NCBI RefSeq assembly: GCF_040436365.1
Contig: NZ_AP026369.1
Span: forward strand, 1,241,501-1,305,500
Source: Hydrogenimonas sp. SS33
GTDB lineage: Bacteria > Campylobacterota > Campylobacteria > Campylobacterales > Hydrogenimonadaceae
Direction of reading: 5' to 3'
DNA length: 64,000 nucleotides
The notes under the pieces were generated by a model. The model saw only the letters and a list, made by a program, of their open reading frames with translations, did not search any database and was not told the DNA's origin. Shown piece after piece: positions 57,146-64,000 of this stretch. Every line of letters starts with the position of its first letter. The first letter of the stretch is position 1. A program made the position numbers and the translations under genes.

Positions 57146-59590
57146 CTATTTGACGACCAGATTGACCAGTTTGTTCGGCACGACGATCTCTTTGACGACG
57201 GTTTTGCCCTCCAGCCATTTGGGTACGGCGGCTTTGGCCGCGGCAATGATCGCCTCTTTGTCGGCATCGGGCGCCACTTCGATCTGGGCTCTCGGTTTTC
57301 CGTTGACGGAGACGGCCATCGGCACGGCATCGACTTCGAAAACCTCCTCTTTCATTTCTACCAAGCCAAAATTGTTCCTTTTGAAGAGGCGGTCGCTGAG
57401 TTCCCAGGCGATATGGGGCACGATGGGCTCCAGGAGGTTGAGCACGATCCACATCCCCTCCTGCCAAACCTTGGAATCGCTCTGCCTGTCCAGGGCGTTG
57501 ATCGCCTCCATACAGGCGGCGATGAGGGTATTGAAGGTGAAACGCTCGCCATAGACCTCTTCCCCTCTTTTCAGGGCTTCGTACACCTTTTTTCTCGCCT
57601 CTTTCTCACTTTTTCCGAGCCCCCGGTGGTCGATGGCGGGCAACGCCTCGCAGGGCTCCACCTTCTGCGCCCGGTCGTAGAGTTTGCGAAGGAAGCGGTG
57701 GGCCCCCTCGACGGCGCTGTCGTTCCACTCCAGCTCCTGGGTCGGCGGGGCCGCGAAGAGGATGAAGAGGCGGGCCGTGTCGGCGCCGTAACGGGCCACC
57801 AGCTCGTCGGGGTCGACCACATTGCCTTTCGATTTGCTCATCTTCGCCCCGTCTTTGAGCACCATCCCCTGGGTCAGCAGCCGGGAGAAGGGCTCGTCGA
57901 TCTTCACATACCCCAGGTCCCGCAGCGCCTTGGTGAAGAAGCGGGCATAGAGCAGGTGCAAAATGGCGTGCTCGATACCGCCGATGTACTGGTCCACGGG
58001 CATCCAGTACCCCACATCCTCTTCGGTGAAGGGCACCTCTTCCCAGAAGCGCCGCGGCGTCGTGTAGCGCAGGAAATACCAACTGCTCTGCACGAAAGTG
58101 TCCAGCGTGTCCGTTTCGCGGACGGCATCGCTGCCGCATCGGGGGCACTTCGTAAATTTCCATGTGGGATGGTGGTCCAGCGGGTTGCCTTCACCGGTAA
58201 TCTCCACATCGTCCGGCAGCGTGACGGGCAGATTCTCTTTCGCTTCGGGAACCACGCCGCATTTGGGGCAGTGGATCATCGGAATCGGCGCCCCCCAGTA
58301 GCGCTGACGGCTCACGCCCCAATCCTTGAGCCGGAAGTTGATCACCCTCTTTCCGAGCCCCTTTTTCTCGAACCAGGCGATGATGGCGTCTCTGGCTTCC
58401 CGGCCGTAGAGGCCGTCGAACTCGCCGCACCCCTGCACCACCCCGTCTTCGGTATAGGCACCGTTTTCGGGCAGTGCACCCTCTTTGGGGAAGACGACGG
58501 GTTTGACGGGCAGGCCGTACTTCTTCGCGAAGTCGTAATCCCGGCTGTCATGGGCGGGCACCGCCATCACCGCGCCGCTGCCGTACTCCATCAGAACGAA
58601 GTTGGCGGTCCAGACCGGCACCTTTTCGCCGGTCACCGGATGAACCGCCTCGATACCCAGCGGCACCCCCTCCTTTTCGGCCATGTTACGCTCCCGCACC
58701 GGCATGCGGCGCATCGCTTCGATCTTCGTTTTGGCCGTATCGTCCAGCAGCCCTTTTTGCATCAGCGCTTCCACCAGCGGATGCTCGGGTGCCACGGCGG
58801 CATAGGTGACGCCGCAGATCGTGTCGGGGCGGGTCGTAAAGACTTCGAAAGACTCGATGCCGGTTTTTTGTGCACTCTCTTCGTCGAGTCGGAAGGCGAA
58901 CTCCAGCCCCGTGCTCTTGCCGATCCAGTTGCGCTGCATGGCGATAACCTGTTGGGGCCATCCGCCTTCGAGCTTTTTCAAATCTTCCAGCAGTTCGTCG
59001 GCGTAGTCGGTGATTTTGATGTAGTACTGGTACATCTCCTTCTGCACGATCGGCGTGTCGCACCGCCAGCAGCAGCCGTCGATCACCTGTTCGTTGGCCA
59101 GCACCGTCCGGTCGTGGGGGCACCAGTTCAGATACCCCTTCTTGCGGTAGACCAGCCCCTTCTCCCACATGTCGATGAAGAACGCCTGTTCATATTTGGT
59201 GTAGAGGGGATCGCAGGTGGCGAATTCCCGATCCTTGGAGAAGCTGAGCCCCAGCGCCGCCAGCTCCTTGCGCATGTAGTCGATATTTTCGTAGGTCCAT
59301 TTTTTCGGGTGCACCTTGTGCTTGATGGCGGCATTCTCCGCCGGCATTCCGAAGGCGTCCCAGCCGATGGGGTGAAGTACGTTGTGCCCCTTCTTCCGCC
59401 AGTAGCGGGCGATGGAGTCACCGATGGCGTAGTTGCGCACGTGCCCCATATGGATCCGCCCGCTGGGGTAGGGAAACATGCTCAGCACATACTTTTTGGG
59501 CTTCTCATTCCCCTCTTCGGGCTCGAAGCTCCCATGCTCGTCCCAATATCGCTGCCACTTCTTCTCGATTTCGGAAGGGTTGTATTTCAT
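57146..59590 (-). CDS. leuS: Leucyl-tRNA synthetase
   Basis: This 814-aa class I enzyme has the HIGH-type motif [17 protein letters not shown] near residue 40 and [14 protein letters not shown] near residue 580. The CP1 editing domain (about 220-410) has the TTRPDTICG and [13 protein letters not shown] segments. A zinc-ribbon-like C-x2-C pair is in HCPKCG and KCPRCG. The start overlaps the HEPN stop by 4 bp. The length is usual for bacterial LeuS. Confidence 0.97.
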   Translation of the reverse strand: MKYNPSEIEKKWQRYWDEHGSFEPEEGNEKPKKYVLSMFPYPSGRIHMGHVRNYAIGDSIARYWRKKGHNVLHPIGWDAFGMPAENAAIKHKVHPKKWTYENIDYMRKELAALGLSFSKDREFATCDPLYTKYEQAFFIDMWEKGLVYRKKGYLNWCPHDRTVLANEQVIDGCCWRCDTPIVQKEMYQYYIKITDYADELLEDLKKLEGGWPQQVIAMQRNWIGKSTGLEFAFRLDEESAQKTGIESFEVFTTRPDTICGVTYAAVAPEHPLVEALMQKGLLDDTAKTKIEAMRRMPVRERNMAEKEGVPLGIEAVHPVTGEKVPVWTANFVLMEYGSGAVMAVPAHDSRDYDFAKKYGLPVKPVVFPKEGALPENGAYTEDGVVQGCGEFDGLYGREARDAIIAWFEKKGLGKRVINFRLKDWGVSRQRYWGAPIPMIHCPKCGVVPEAKENLPVTLPDDVEITGEGNPLDHHPTWKFTKCPRCGSDAVRETDTLDTFVQSSWYFLRYTTPRRFWEEVPFTEEDVGYWMPVDQYIGGIEHAILHLLYARFFTKALRDLGYVKIDEPFSRLLTQGMVLKDGAKMSKSKGNVVDPDELVARYGADTARLFILFAAPPTQELEWNDSAVEGAHRFLRKLYDRAQKVEPCEALPAIDHRGLGKSEKEARKKVYEALKRGEEVYGERFTFNTLIAACMEAINALDRQSDSKVWQEGMWIVLNLLEPIVPHIAWELSDRLFKRNNFGLVEMKEEVFEVDAVPMAVSVNGKPRAQIEVAPDADKEAIIAAAKAAVPKWLEGKTVVKEIVVPNKLVNLVVK

Positions 59591-59997
59591 TCTTTCTCCA
59601 GACTCTCTTTTTCGATATGCAGATGCCGACAGGCCATCGTCAGCAATTCATGGGCGAAGGCCAACACCTCTTTCACCTCTTCGCGAGACGGCAATCCGTA
59701 GGTCGGAACGGGGTAGCGCTCCGTCTTGTAATAGCCCGTGGCCATGTCAAGCCAATCGACCTGATGCTCCTCCAGCGGCAACCGCCTGTCGATGCCGCTG
59801 TGCAGTTGCACCAGGTCATGGCTTTTCGGGATTCTTCGGTTTTCCCAAGCGTAGAAAGCTTTCAGTGCCTTTTCCATCGCCTGTTGGGTTTGCGCGCCGA
59901 TGACATCGGTATAGTGGTCTGCATCCCACAAAATCTGGGCGGACGAGAGGTCGTGCCAGGCTTTGCGCAGCCACTCCCTCGCCATCGTCTCATTCAT
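59587..59997 (-). CDS. HEPN-domain protein
   Basis: This 136-aa helical protein starts at ATG 59997, overlapping the nucleotidyltransferase stop by 8 bp. [20 protein letters not shown] is the classic HEPN first helix. [26 protein letters not shown] carries the R/K and His of the C-terminal motif region. This family (PF05168 type) pairs with MNT nucleotidyltransferases and can act as a ribonuclease toxin or stress module. It sits between secF and leuS as a two-gene insertion into a conserved housekeeping operon. Confidence 0.85.
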   Translation of the reverse strand: MNETMAREWLRKAWHDLSSAQILWDADHYTDVIGAQTQQAMEKALKAFYAWENRRIPKSHDLVQLHSGIDRRLPLEEHQVDWLDMATGYYKTERYPVPTYGLPSREEVKEVLAFAHELLTMACRHLHIEKESLEKE

Positions 59998-60310
59998 AGA
60001 GAATTTTCGCCTTTTGCCTAAGATCGACTCGGAAAAAATAGTCGTCACGCCGCCTGAAATCCTCTTCGGTCACGGCGAACAGATCCAATCCGATTCGGTA
60101 GCGATAGATCAAGTCTCTCAACCGCTTTCTCGCTTCCAGCCGAAACGCGCGCAATTTTTCGGGTGGTAGGTTTTTTACGATCATCAGGTCGATATCGCTT
60201 TCGGGACCGTTTCTCTCTTCGGCGTAGCTTCCGAAAAGCAGAATCTTCTCCGGTTTCAGAGGTTCGAGACGCTCGACGATCTCCTCTCTCAACCGTTCCC
60301 ATTCGACCAT
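59990..60310 (-). CDS. MNT-type nucleotidyltransferase
   Basis: This 106-aa protein has the motif ILLFGSYAEERNGPESDIDL (GS-x10-D-x-D) and IGLDLFAVTEEDF with the third acidic residue. It is similar in layout to the orphan at 16919 (both end KAKILYE or KGKILYAQ), so they probably share ancestry. Here the HEPN partner is intact downstream. As in other MNT/HEPN pairs it is expected to modify and restrain the HEPN protein. It starts 10 bp after the secF stop. Confidence 0.85.
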   Translation of the reverse strand: MVEWERLREEIVERLEPLKPEKILLFGSYAEERNGPESDIDLMIVKNLPPEKLRAFRLEARKRLRDLIYRYRIGLDLFAVTEEDFRRRDDYFFRVDLRQKAKILYE

Positions 60311-60319
60311 GAACAGCCT

Positions 60320-61291
60320 TTAAACCGTCCCTTGCTCGTACATGGCGCGGAGTTTCTCCTTCTCCTGCTCCCGCCGCTTCTTCTCCGCCAGTTTGTGGCG
60401 GTATTTCTCCACGTCGAAGCCCATGAACATGAGCAGCGGCGAAGCGATGAAGATGGAGCTGTAGGTACCGACGATGATGCCTACCAGCAGGGTGAAGCTG
60501 AAGCCGTGGATGATCTCTCCACCCATCAGGAAGAGGGTCAGGACCACGAAGAAAGTGGTCAGCGACGTAAGCGTCGTCCGCGAGAGGGTGCGGGTGACCG
60601 ACTCGTCGATGACATCGGCCAGCTTGGCGCTCTTGACCGTCGTCAGCCCCTCCCGGATACGGTCGAAGACGATGATCGTGTCATTGAGCGAATACCCCAG
60701 AATCGTCAGCAGTGCCGCCAGAATGTCGAGGTTGACCTCCACGTTGAAAAGGACGATGGCACCCATGGCGATGGAGATGTCGTGCACCAGCGCCAGCACC
60801 GAGGCGACGGCGAAGCGCCACTCAAAACGGAAGCTGACATAAAGCAGGATGCCGGCGATGGCCAACACCAGCGCCATCAGCCCTTTTTCACGCAGTTCGC
60901 TTCCCACTTTCGGGCCTACCATGTCGACCCGGCGCACTTCGAATTTGCCCGTATCGGCCAGAAGTTTGCGTGCCTCGTCACCGATGTCCGTGCCCAGTTT
61001 CTTGGAGCTGGTACGCACTTTGATGATGATCTCGTCCTGGCTGCCGAAGTAGTTGACCGACGCCCCTTCGAAGACTTTGGAGCGCTTGATCGCCTCGCGA
61101 ACCTTATCCAGAGGCGCCTTGCCCTCGTACTTCACCTGCACCAGGGTACCGCCGGCGAAGTCGATACCGTAGTTGAACCCCTTGAAGGCGATGAGCGCCC
61201 AGGAGGCCAGTACGGCAATGACGGAGATGGCGAAGAAGATCTTCGCCTTCGCCATTAGCGGGATCGGTTTTTTGTATTTAAATAATTCCAT
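60320..61291 (-). CDS. secF: Protein translocase subunit SecF
   Basis: This 323-aa RND-type membrane protein has six helices. Helix 1 follows YKKPIPLMAKAKIFFAISV. The periplasmic segment has FNYGIDFAGGTLVQVKYEG, and the conserved D-F-x-G-G is present. SLNDTIIVFDRIREGL is helix 5 of the family signature. ATG 61291 is favoured over 61297 because AAGGAGG lies 7 bp upstream. Its ATG overlaps the stop of a 39-codon ORF as TAATG. With SecD it drives late protein export using the proton gradient. Confidence 0.95.
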   Translation of the reverse strand: MELFKYKKPIPLMAKAKIFFAISVIAVLASWALIAFKGFNYGIDFAGGTLVQVKYEGKAPLDKVREAIKRSKVFEGASVNYFGSQDEIIIKVRTSSKKLGTDIGDEARKLLADTGKFEVRRVDMVGPKVGSELREKGLMALVLAIAGILLYVSFRFEWRFAVASVLALVHDISIAMGAIVLFNVEVNLDILAALLTILGYSLNDTIIVFDRIREGLTTVKSAKLADVIDESVTRTLSRTTLTSLTTFFVVLTLFLMGGEIIHGFSFTLLVGIIVGTYSSIFIASPLLMFMGFDVEKYRHKLAEKKRREQEKEKLRAMYEQGTV

Positions 61292-61410
61292 TAACATCCC
61301 TCCTTTCGTCGGGACACGGTTGCCGAACCAAGTTCGTCAACCTTCGCTAACGCTGAGTTCGCTTCGGCAGCGGGCCCACGCGCAGCTAAACCGCGCTTTA
61401 AATTTTCCAT
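61291..61410 (-). CDS. 39-aa ORF coupled between secD and secF
   Basis: This ORF exactly fills the gap between secD and secF. Its ATG (61410) overlaps the secD TAA as TAATG, and its TAA overlaps the secF ATG as TAATG. GGGAGG lies 9 bp before its start. The peptide starts [20 protein letters not shown] and is soluble, charged and Ala-rich, ending SRRKEGC. It matches no family I know. It could be a functional microprotein or just a translated spacer preserving translational coupling. Confidence 0.45.
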   Translation of the reverse strand: MENLKRGLAARGPAAEANSALAKVDELGSATVSRRKEGC

Positions 61411-62984
61411 TATGCGTTACCTCCCGCCACTTTGATGCCGAACCATCGGTTCAGGTTCCGTTTGTCGATCTTGTGCTCCACCATCTGCCAGATGCCGTGG
61501 GTTCCCAGAATCGCCGTCAGCATCGAGGCGAGAATACCGATGCTCATAGTGATGGCGAATCCCTTGATGGGGCCCGTTCCGTAGGCATAGAGCACCACCG
61601 CGGCGATTAGGGTCGTGATGTTGGCGTCGAGAATCGCGCTGAAGGCGTTGGCGTATCCCTGTTCGATCGCCTTGGCCACGCTTTTGCCCTCGTAGAGAAG
61701 CTCCCGTATCCGCTCGTTGATGATGACGTTGGCATCCACCGCCATACCGACGGTCAGGACAATACCCGCCATCCCCGGCAGGGTCAGGGTCGCCCCGAAA
61801 AGCGCCATGATGGCCAGAATGAGGAAGAGGTTGACCACCAGGGCCACGTCGGCGATGGCGCCGGCGATGCCGTAGTAGAGGACCATAAAGAGGACGACGG
61901 CCAGGAAGCCGGTGATCAGGGCGATCATCGATGCTTTGATGCTGTCGGCTCCGAGGCTCGGCCCGACGCTGCGCTTCTCTTCCATGAAGACGGGGGCCAG
62001 CAGCGCGCCCGATCGCAGGGCGATGGCCACGTCGTGGGCCTCTTTGACGCTGAAGCCGCCGCTGATCTGCCCGCTGCCGCCGCCGATGCGCTCACGGATA
62101 ACCGGCGCGCTGTAGACCTTGTTGTCCAGCACGACCGCCAGCCGTTTGCCGACATTTTTGCCCGTGAAATCCCCGAAGATCTGCGCCCCCTGGGAGTTGA
62201 GGGAGAAGTTGATGACCGGCTGGTTGTTCCGGTCGAAGGCGACCCGCGCGTCGGTCAGCATGGAACCGTCGAGAATGGGCACCTCTTTGACCAGGTATTT
62301 GCGGCCGGGCACCTGGGCGTCTTCGAGAATGACGTCGCCATATTTGGCCGCCTCCGCCGGCGTCATCTGGTTCACCCGCGACGCCCGCTCTTCGTCCACC
62401 GCCATCAGCTGCAGGTGTGCCGCCTTGGCGATGAGCTCACGAATCCGCTGCTCCTGCTGGGGCGTCTTGATGCCGGGCACTTCCACCAGAATCTTGTCCT
62501 TGCCCTGTTTGGCGACGGTCGGCTCCGCCAGGCCGAACTGGTCGAGACGGTTGCGGATGGTGTCGACCGCCTGGGTAATGGCGTACTTCTTGACCGAAGC
62601 GATCTCCTTGGGCGTCAGGGAGACCGTATACTTCAGGCCCTCCTTTTGCACAGCGATGCCGGCCATCTTTTTCAAAATGGCATCCATTTTGGGCATGTCG
62701 TCCTTGTCGAGCAGCTCGAAGGAGATCTTGCCGTCATGGATCTTGAAATCGTCGATAATCAGGTCCTGGTCGTCCGCGGCGTACTTGATGGCGGAGGCCA
62801 GCGACTTGATTTTCGACTTGATCGCTTCGTCGGTATCGACCCCAAGCAGCATGTGAAGGCCGCCCTGCAGGTCGAGGCCGAGGGTGATTTTGGGGCCCTT
62901 GGTGTTGAAGATGGAGGGGACCGAAAGCGCCAGGCCGAAGACCGCCGCCGCGATAAAGATGAGGACGCGGTAGTTAAGCTTCAT
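61410..62984 (-). CDS. secD: Protein translocase subunit SecD
   Basis: This 524-aa RND-type subunit has helix 1 then [16 protein letters not shown] (the D-L-x-G-G motif). A large periplasmic P1 domain has [18 protein letters not shown] and [12 protein letters not shown] helix bundle follows with [18 protein letters not shown] and the [17 protein letters not shown] region. It pairs with SecF and YajC at the Sec translocon. It overlaps yajC by 11 bp. Confidence 0.96.
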   Translation of the reverse strand: MKLNYRVLIFIAAAVFGLALSVPSIFNTKGPKITLGLDLQGGLHMLLGVDTDEAIKSKIKSLASAIKYAADDQDLIIDDFKIHDGKISFELLDKDDMPKMDAILKKMAGIAVQKEGLKYTVSLTPKEIASVKKYAITQAVDTIRNRLDQFGLAEPTVAKQGKDKILVEVPGIKTPQQEQRIRELIAKAAHLQLMAVDEERASRVNQMTPAEAAKYGDVILEDAQVPGRKYLVKEVPILDGSMLTDARVAFDRNNQPVINFSLNSQGAQIFGDFTGKNVGKRLAVVLDNKVYSAPVIRERIGGGSGQISGGFSVKEAHDVAIALRSGALLAPVFMEEKRSVGPSLGADSIKASMIALITGFLAVVLFMVLYYGIAGAIADVALVVNLFLILAIMALFGATLTLPGMAGIVLTVGMAVDANVIINERIRELLYEGKSVAKAIEQGYANAFSAILDANITTLIAAVVLYAYGTGPIKGFAITMSIGILASMLTAILGTHGIWQMVEHKIDKRNLNRWFGIKVAGGNA

Positions 62985-63258
62985 CCTCGATCTTTCGCGC
63001 TACATAGTCGGGAACGAGTCGAACGATGCAATCGTCGTTAAGCTTGACTTTGATAAAATCCTCCTCCGGCTTGACCACTTCCGCCATCAATCCGCCGGTC
63101 GTGACGATCTTGTCGCCCTTTTTCAAAGAGGCGATCATCTCCTTGTGCTTTTTCGCCTGTTTCTGCTGGGGCCGGATGACCAGAAACCAGAAGATCGCAA
63201 AGAGAATCAGAAGCGGCAGGAGAGAAGCCAGCATACCGCCTTGTGCTGTACTTTGCAT
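62974..63258 (-). CDS. yajC: Sec translocon accessory protein YajC
   Basis: This 94-aa protein has one N-terminal helix ([20 protein letters not shown]), the family R-P-Q-Q-K-Q-x-K motif ([13 protein letters not shown]), [19 protein letters not shown] and a beta-rich cytoplasmic tail. It heads the minus-strand operon yajC-secD-secF-leuS. It is divergent from lnt across only 13 bp, so the promoters must lie within the genes. Confidence 0.96.
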   Translation of the reverse strand: MQSTAQGGMLASLLPLLILFAIFWFLVIRPQQKQAKKHKEMIASLKKGDKIVTTGGLMAEVVKPEEDFIKVKLNDDCIVRLVPDYVARKIEDEA

Positions 63259-63271
63259 GAAGAATCCTTAT

Positions 63272-64000
63272 ATGTTGAAAATTTCGATGCGATATTTTAC
63301 CACCGCTACCATAAGTTTAGGCTTTCTTTCAGCCCTCAGCGGTGCTCTCTTTATCTACCTGTGGCATTTGGGCATCCATTGGGCGTGGGTCCAGGCTCTC
63401 CTGGGGCTTCTGACCCTGACTTTGTGGCTCACGCTTCCGCGCCCAGCGCTTGCCTGGAGCGGCTTTTTCACCGGTATCCTCTGGTTCTGGTGGATCGCCA
63501 TGAGCTTCCGCTACTACGACCTGACATGGATGATCCCCCTCGTCATCCTCGCCGTCGGGCTCGTCTACGGCCTGCTCTTCTGGGCCGTGGGGTGGCTCCC
63601 CCACCTCTTTCTACGGGCCCTGGCGCTGGGTGTGGCGGAGTTCATCCACCCTTTCGGTTTCGACTGGTTCCGCCCCGCGCTGATGTTCACCGGCTCCATT
63701 CTGGGTGACCGGCTTTGGCACTACTGGCTCATCCTCACCGCCCTGAGCCTCTTTCTCTTCATCAAAAAACCGTGGCGCTGGAGTGTTTTCGCGTTGCTGA
63801 TTCCAATTTACCACTCCCCAATGACCAATGACCGGTTGCCAATGGCCGGTGAGATCCAACTCGTCCAGACCCACATCGAGCAGGCAAAAAAGTGGGACCC
63901 CCGCTACCGCGATGCCATTGTCGACCTCAACCTCCAAAGCATCGAAATCGCCATACGAAACGGCAAAAAAGCGGTCATCCTGCCCGAAAGCGCCTTTCCC
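63272..64000 (+). CDS. lnt: Apolipoprotein N-acyltransferase (partial)
   Basis: The frame is open from ATG 63272 to the window edge (243 codons). About six N-terminal helices (for example FSALSGALFIYLWHL-like, LVILAVGLVYGLLFWAVGWL) are followed by the nitrilase-like domain, beginning IQLVQTHIEQAKKWDP and reaching ILPESAFP, where the Glu is the catalytic base of Lnt. Residues about 180-194 (YHSPMTNDRLPMAGE) come from a heptad array between the last helix and the catalytic domain. Lnt adds the third acyl chain to lipoproteins. Confidence 0.9.
   Translation, partial: MLKISMRYFTTATISLGFLSALSGALFIYLWHLGIHWAWVQALLGLLTLTLWLTLPRPALAWSGFFTGILWFWWIAMSFRYYDLTWMIPLVILAVGLVYGLLFWAVGWLPHLFLRALALGVAEFIHPFGFDWFRPALMFTGSILGDRLWHYWLILTALSLFLFIKKPWRWSVFALLIPIYHSPMTNDRLPMAGEIQLVQTHIEQAKKWDPRYRDAIVDLNLQSIEIAIRNGKKAVILPESAFP
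63811..63852. repeat. Heptad array inside lnt (6 units)
   Basis: CCACTCC, CCAATGA twice, CCGGTTG, CCAATGG, CCGGTGA. Read in frame at the junction between the membrane part and the catalytic domain of Lnt. Confidence 0.8.

Overview
The window looks like a chromosome segment of a GC-richer, free-living Campylobacterota, for example a vent-type relative of Hydrogenimonas or Nitratifractor. The genus is inference. The evidence is gene content and order: waaC/lpxL/.../waaF, gmhA-hldE-hldD-gmhB, ccoS-ccoI, rho-dnaX, MagIII, and mfd-bactofilin-M23 peptidase-folC-lptE-leuS-secF-secD-yajC-lnt. As I recall them, the Campylobacter jejuni (Cj1133-Cj1157) and Helicobacter pylori (HP1541-HP1551) maps have matching blocks.

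Layout. 1-1231: end of a type II secretion/pseudopilin cluster (pseudopilin tail, GspK-like). 1266-13312 (+): LPS core operon with overlapping starts and stops: waaC, lpxL, five glycosyltransferases, a YrbL/LPS-kinase-like gene, a YejM-like sulfatase-fold membrane protein, an O-antigen ligase, murI and waaF. 13376-18050 (-): ADP-heptose genes gmhA, hldE, hldD and gmhB, interrupted by a four-helix-bundle gene, an orphan nucleotidyltransferase and a MITE. 18029-21634 (-): cbb3-oxidase maturation genes (ccoS, ccoI) with an FTR-type gene, a Dabb-domain gene and an unannotated 41-aa membrane microprotein. 22148-38342 (+): O-antigen locus (manC, gmm, gmd, fcl, wzx, asnB, nitrilase, LicC-like, CDP-glycerol transferase-like, wzy, wbuB, wbaP-like, wzz-like, galE). 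Its centre (about 26.3-33.4 kb) is strikingly AT-rich and probably acquired. 38419-45840: a toxin-antitoxin-rich stretch (MntA/HepT, RelBE/ParE type, BrnTA) around rho, dnaX and a C40 lipoprotein peptidase. 45832-49683 (-): MagIII, a YmdB-type phosphoesterase, a SixA-like phosphatase and a split subtilisin/propeptide pair, with a candidate type I toxin-like gene at 46485-46714 (+). 49734-63258 (-): mfd to yajC, with a diguanylate cyclase, a HEPN/MNT pair and a 39-aa ORF between secD and secF. 63272-end (+): lnt, running off the window.

Two repeat systems overlay the genes. (1) Degenerate tandem arrays, all with a 7-bp period, occur at ten loci. Some are intergenic. Others are read in frame inside waaF, fcl, dnaX, mfd and lnt. 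Some form gene ends (hldD, galE, the four-helix-bundle gene). At lptE they supply the Shine-Dalgarno, the start codon and the hydrophobic core of the lipoprotein signal peptide. Three loci are inverted pairs, one of them bracketing the four-helix-bundle gene. (2) Four transposase-less elements of about 270 bp, from three terminal-inverted-repeat families, carry target-site duplications and mostly sit exactly at stop codons. Two of the families share a CGTAGC-N4-GCTACG hairpin. No transposase, rRNA, tRNA or CRISPR was seen in the window.
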